Assembly: GCF_001949145.1 (NCBI RefSeq)
Contig: NW_019091489.1
Location: 660,892 to 724,891, forward strand
Source: Acanthaster planci
Taxonomy: Eukaryota; Echinodermata; Asteroidea; Valvatida; Acanthasteridae
DNA: 64,000 nucleotides
Reading direction: 5' to 3'
Shown: piece after piece, positions 61,306-64,000 of the stretch
Layout: the number at the start of each line of letters is the position of its first letter
Position numbering within the stretch: position 1 is the first letter of the stretch
The notes under the pieces: model-generated
What the model was told of the DNA's origin: nothing
Database searches by the model: none
The model's input: the letters and a program-made list of their open reading frames with translations, nothing else
Position numbers and translations under genes: made by a program

Positions 61306-61484
61306 GACCCGCCTTTGGCAACATGCCACACATCATAAATTGATGGATACCACGGGGACACAAGTTTTCTCGGATATACTTCGCGATCTGCTTGAGACGA
61401 TCAGTTATGATGGTGCTGATGTTGACATTCTTGCTGTCCAACCATTTGACTGCCCTTCAGTGGAGACTTGTAGTCAGTCTCGCT
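61306..61484 (-). pseudogene. Transposase-like relic, block 3 (TDR block, frameshift)
   Basis: An acceptor after CACTTCCACCGAAG is possible. WLDSKNVNISTIITDRL and KQIAKYIRENLCPRGIHQF are intact. YDVWHVAKG then follows in another frame (61311-61337), so one base is missing at about 61338-61341. A second small shift lies before WLDSK. Confidence 0.72.
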
Positions 61485-61738
61485 CTTCGGTGGAAGTGAC
61501 AAATGCACATAAACAAAATATGAGCATTGTAACTGACAAGAATACAGCAACCTTACGTCCGGATTGACCTGAAATATCACTAATCCTAACAGTCCTCAGT
61601 CCTCCAAGTTCAGTATGATTTTGCACATATCCTAGGGGGTTGGTACTTGGCCACTTTAAAATAAAATGAAAAGACTACCAAGTAAATGTGAGGAGCATTC
61701 TGAATCAGAAGTAAGAGTTGTGACAATGTTATATTCAC

Positions 61739-61922
61739 CTGCATGTGCTCAAAGTGGAGAACTTTACCCTGGCTCAACTCCAAAATAATGTAGAAGCCAA
61801 ATTTAGCTGAATGACCCATGGAGTCCGCACGCATATCTGCACCAACACCACTGTTTTCAAAATCAGACAATATCAAGGCTTGCTGCTCATACCATACATC
61901 TATGATGGCAGGCTGGAGATAT
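61739..61922 (-). pseudogene. Transposase-like relic, block 2 (first conserved Asp)
   Basis: Acceptor TGCATGTAG| and donor ATGCAG|GTGAAT. The split codon AG|A from block 1 gives Arg, so HQQR-YLQPAI joins without error. It reads IIDVWYEQQALILSDF, then ADMRADSMGHSAKFGF and ILELSQGKVLHFEHMQ, fully open. The D-R-A-D-S-x-G-H-S-A-K block is the most conserved of the family. Confidence 0.78.
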
Positions 61923-61989
61923 CTACATGCACAAGAGGTAAAAAGAAACCAACAGTAATTATTTGAATATGCAATGTATTTGCTGTTAA

Positions 61990-62170
61990 CCCCTTCACAG
62001 CGAGATTATTTTGACCGTGACTGCTGGGCTGTGGTATGCCCTGAATGGAGGGCTTTGTCCAGCAGTAGGCCCCATTGAACCAGCAGCTGCATGGTGAATA
62101 GACTGTAAGTGTGGTATGCACTAATCCTCACACAACGGTGTGGCAGTAGCAGTCCTCCGTAACGAAGGGG
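61990..62170. mobile_element. TTAA-flanked MITE in an intron of the relic
   Basis: The flanks are TTAA at 61986-61989 and 62171-62174. The ends are CCCCTTCACAGCGAG and, on the other strand, CCCCTTCGTTACGGAG. TTAA duplication with CCC-starting ends fits piggyBac-type nonautonomous elements (established); Kolobok elements also use TTAA. 181 bp, no coding frame. Confidence 0.8.
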
Positions 62171-62485
62171 TTAATAAAGAAATAGGCAGATAAATAAATT
62201 CACAGTAAATGTAGCCAATGGCCTATTGAGTTTCACATTGGGGGACAGTGGTGTGGTGGCATGGGAAAATTGGGGAAAACTAATTTGGGGGATTCAGCGC
62301 AATTATGCAAATGTAATTTTTTTCTGTGTTTTTTTCCACAATCTAATTGTTTTGTTTGGCTGGGAAAAGTAATGGGTATGAGTATCTGTTTCAATTTCAT
62401 TTATTTGAAAAGAGCAGAATATTGCGGAGGGAGGGAAGACTGCCTCCTACCTAAACAGTGGGTATGTCACTTCATGTACATGTAC

Positions 62486-62848
62486 CTTTGCTGATGAATA
62501 AAAAATGTGCTGTAGGGTATCATCGCCACATTGATGAAAGCAAGAGCATTGATGAATTTCCTGATGTTGACACCAGACATCAGAATGGCGGCTGAAATCA
62601 GAATGCTCCCAGCGGCCACACTGCCCACCACTGGCTGGCTTCTGCAACAGTGGACATGACTGCATGCCTTGTCTGTACACGTCTGAACAACTTGGATCGC
62701 CATCCCTCCGAGTGGACGGGTTACTTTCTTCTTTGAGGGGCCTGAACATCAGGGGCATGTTTTGAAGAGCTGCAGAAGGCAAGAGTGAAAAATGAGGTAC
62801 TTCTTCTCATCCAGAACTCCCACATCCTCTTTTGGCTCTTCATCAGAG
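62486..62848 (-). pseudogene. Transposase-like relic, block 1
   Basis: Acceptor TTGCTTTGACAG| and donor CAAAG|GTACAT. It reads SDEEPKEDVGV, EKKYLIFHSCLLQLFKTCP, a TGA, then CSGPSKKKVTRPLGG and the SQP...ISAAIL...FFIHQQ block. The TGA sits inside a CP-x-C motif, between two residues that fit the family, so it is a true in-frame stop and not a splicing error. Confidence 0.7.
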
Positions 62849-63189
62849 CTGTCAAAGCAATAACAAAAATCACTCTTTTACAGACACCAGTAATCAATTT
62901 GTTGAATGACATACACAGCACAGCACAGAGTTTTATATGTTGCAATATGAAAGTTAGCACTTGCATTCAGCTGCATTTTTTTATTTAATCATTATGACCC
63001 CTTATGGATAGCACTCACTTTCGCAACAACTCCATTATTGTAAAATGTGGAAATTAAGTAATTGTCACTCCTCTGACTACTAAGACCTGTAAAAATTAGT
63101 AAGTTCACTGGAGGACGACCTTACAAATTATAAGTTCAATATTTACAATCTCAGTTCCAAAATCTGCAAACTAACAGTTGTCTGAACCC

Positions 63190-63390
63190 GAGAATGGAGC
63201 ACTGGACACCTGGTAGCTGTCACTGCTACAATACTGGTCCTCGTTATCACAAGGCGGATGTTCCTCTGCCACAGGTGGATCATCATTTGTGTCGCTTGTG
63301 GGCAACACCCATTTTTTTTAGGTGTTTTATGATTTCACATTGAATCTTCAAGGGACGCCGTCTCTAGACTGCTTGAATACCTGTAAACAA
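63190..63390 (-). pseudogene. Possible further upstream block of the relic
   Basis: Minus strand: an acceptor-like TTTGTTTACAG| near 63390. IQCEIIKHLKKMGVAHKRHK follows in one frame, then WVLPTSDTNDDPPVAEEHPP and QYCSSDSYQVSSAPFSGS in another, with the switch at a run of 8 A. The Ser/Asp-rich stretch resembles linkers that precede the conserved core. No THAP zinc motif was found. Confidence 0.35.
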
Positions 63391-64000
63391 AGTGAAATAC
63401 AAGTTTCATTATTATAATGTACATGTACAATATCAAGGCCAATAAGTTTCCTTTACAAACACAACAGCACTTTTGCTGGAAAACTTAACAAATCAAACTT
63501 CCAGCACAAAGAATTGACCACAAACTTTTATTACGAACAGAAAACTTCTTTGAGTTTGTCTGGTATCTCCTTTCAATACATAAAGATCCTTCTCCTTGTT
63601 TATGGGGACCACATCAAACTTCACAACATCAAGTTGGATAGCCAGCATAGGGCATCTAATCTGTGTTCATTGGTGTTGCTGGCTTGCTGCTTTATTTGCG
63701 GTCATGTTGTCACTGCAATCCTATTCAATATCAAACAGAACAATCTAATGGGGATTGAAGATGAATGGATGCCAGTAACACTGTATAAAAGGTCAGGGTT
63801 CTCCCAACGTACAAACTTGCGTATCGGGCCCGATACGCAATTATTTCTGCACGATATGCAAAAAACGGGCCAATACCCATCTTTTCATCTCCAATACGCA
63901 CAATATAATTATCACAGTATGGCTCAGAATTTTTAAAATGCAGATTGCATGTCACTGTCACTGTGCTGCACACCGTACATGTACTGTGCATGCATTGTGC
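63391..64000. other. No gene recognised; palindrome-bearing stretch
   Basis: Neither the plus frame 63514-63936 nor the minus frame 63731-63991 has a recognisable domain. A perfect 24-nt palindrome lies at 63817-63840. Confidence 0.4.
63817..63840. repeat. Perfect 24-nt palindrome
   Basis: Half-site TTGCGTATCGGG followed by its exact complement. Related words (ATACGC, GATATGC, CGGGCC) follow within 70 bases. Confidence 0.92.

Larger units (their letters stand above)
59037..62848 (-). pseudogene. Multi-exon transposase-like gene relic (Kolobok/THAP-associated type, tentative)
   Basis: Seven minus-strand blocks, mostly bounded by usable splice sites, read in order as one protein of a widespread uncharacterised metazoan family often found next to THAP or P2X7-like zinc domains. 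Conserved blocks seen: YLIFHSCLLQLF, SQPVVGSVAAGSILISAAIL, FFIHQQRYLQPAI, RADSMGHSAKFG, ISTIITDRLKQIAKYIREN, YDVWHVAKG (in a shifted frame), ITNNVYW, CAHGEL, KWIKPGSTPAKR, TSMQTSSEESYHSVINH, LAALH, SIYYPRAKQPTVR and NKEEAVTSFISHF. The conserved Asp residues (RADS, TDR) may be part of a DDE-type catalytic triad (inference). Damage: TGA at about 62764 and 60880-60882, a frameshift before YDVWH (about 61338), and shifts near 59865, 59850 and 59250. Calling it Kolobok is recollection and unverified. A domesticated gene that later decayed is also possible. Confidence 0.75.

Noticed and set aside
1-64000. CRISPR arrays, operons, ribosome-binding sites, prophage
   Set aside because: The window is clearly eukaryotic; none of these were seen.

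Overview
This is animal nuclear DNA, most likely from a marine invertebrate deuterostome; I cannot decide between echinoderm, hemichordate and cephalochordate. The evidence is sparse genes with multi-kilobase introns and canonical GT..AG sites, many DNA-transposon fragments and LINE relics, and no operons or prokaryotic signals. The palindromes GTAGGCCTAC and ACATGTACATGT recur throughout. Most open frames in the window are chance frames in AT-rich noncoding DNA; the real coding sequence lies in short exons, nearly all on the minus strand.

Left part (1-12.6 kb): the 5' end of a chordin gene, minus strand. It has a signal-peptide exon (12479-12632) and two exons that together encode the first von Willebrand C / cysteine-rich domain (9670-9767 and 3423-3555). 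The exon phases join without error. The rest of the gene lies beyond the left edge. A hAT-type nonautonomous transposon with an exact 8-bp target duplication, carrying a tRNA-derived SINE, lies at 838-1342.

Middle (12.6-47 kb): no convincing complete gene. It holds two unassigned candidate exons (17622-17726 and 14791-14848), a 617-bp hairpin element with an asymmetric insertion in one arm (23538-24155), an inverted array of degenerate ~30-base repeats (25500-26060), and a 240-bp hAT-like MITE with a perfect 8-bp duplication (27613-27852). There follow a (CT)n microsatellite with an assembly gap, a CpG-rich GTCGCGTCG repeat cluster (34.6-35.3 kb), a GC-rich island of duplicated modules (39.6-40.7 kb), and a decayed LINE on the minus strand (42.7-44.3 kb).

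Right part (47-64 kb): three phase-0 minus-strand exons (56717-56866, 55064-55279, 47213-47287) encode the C-terminal part of a very acidic nuclear protein of prothymosin/parathymosin type. Its last intron holds a second LINE relic in the opposite orientation (about 52.35-54.2 kb). Upstream lies a multi-exon relic of a transposase-like protein (59037-62848, minus). Most of its exons keep the conserved blocks and splice sites of a widespread metazoan family, but it carries in-frame TGA codons and frameshifts, and an intron holds a TTAA-flanked MITE. A possible fragment of a related family lies on the plus strand near 57.5 kb.

Chordin (a secreted BMP antagonist) and the acidic nuclear protein show no functional link; they are only neighbours. 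All family calls come from reading translations by eye; no search was run.
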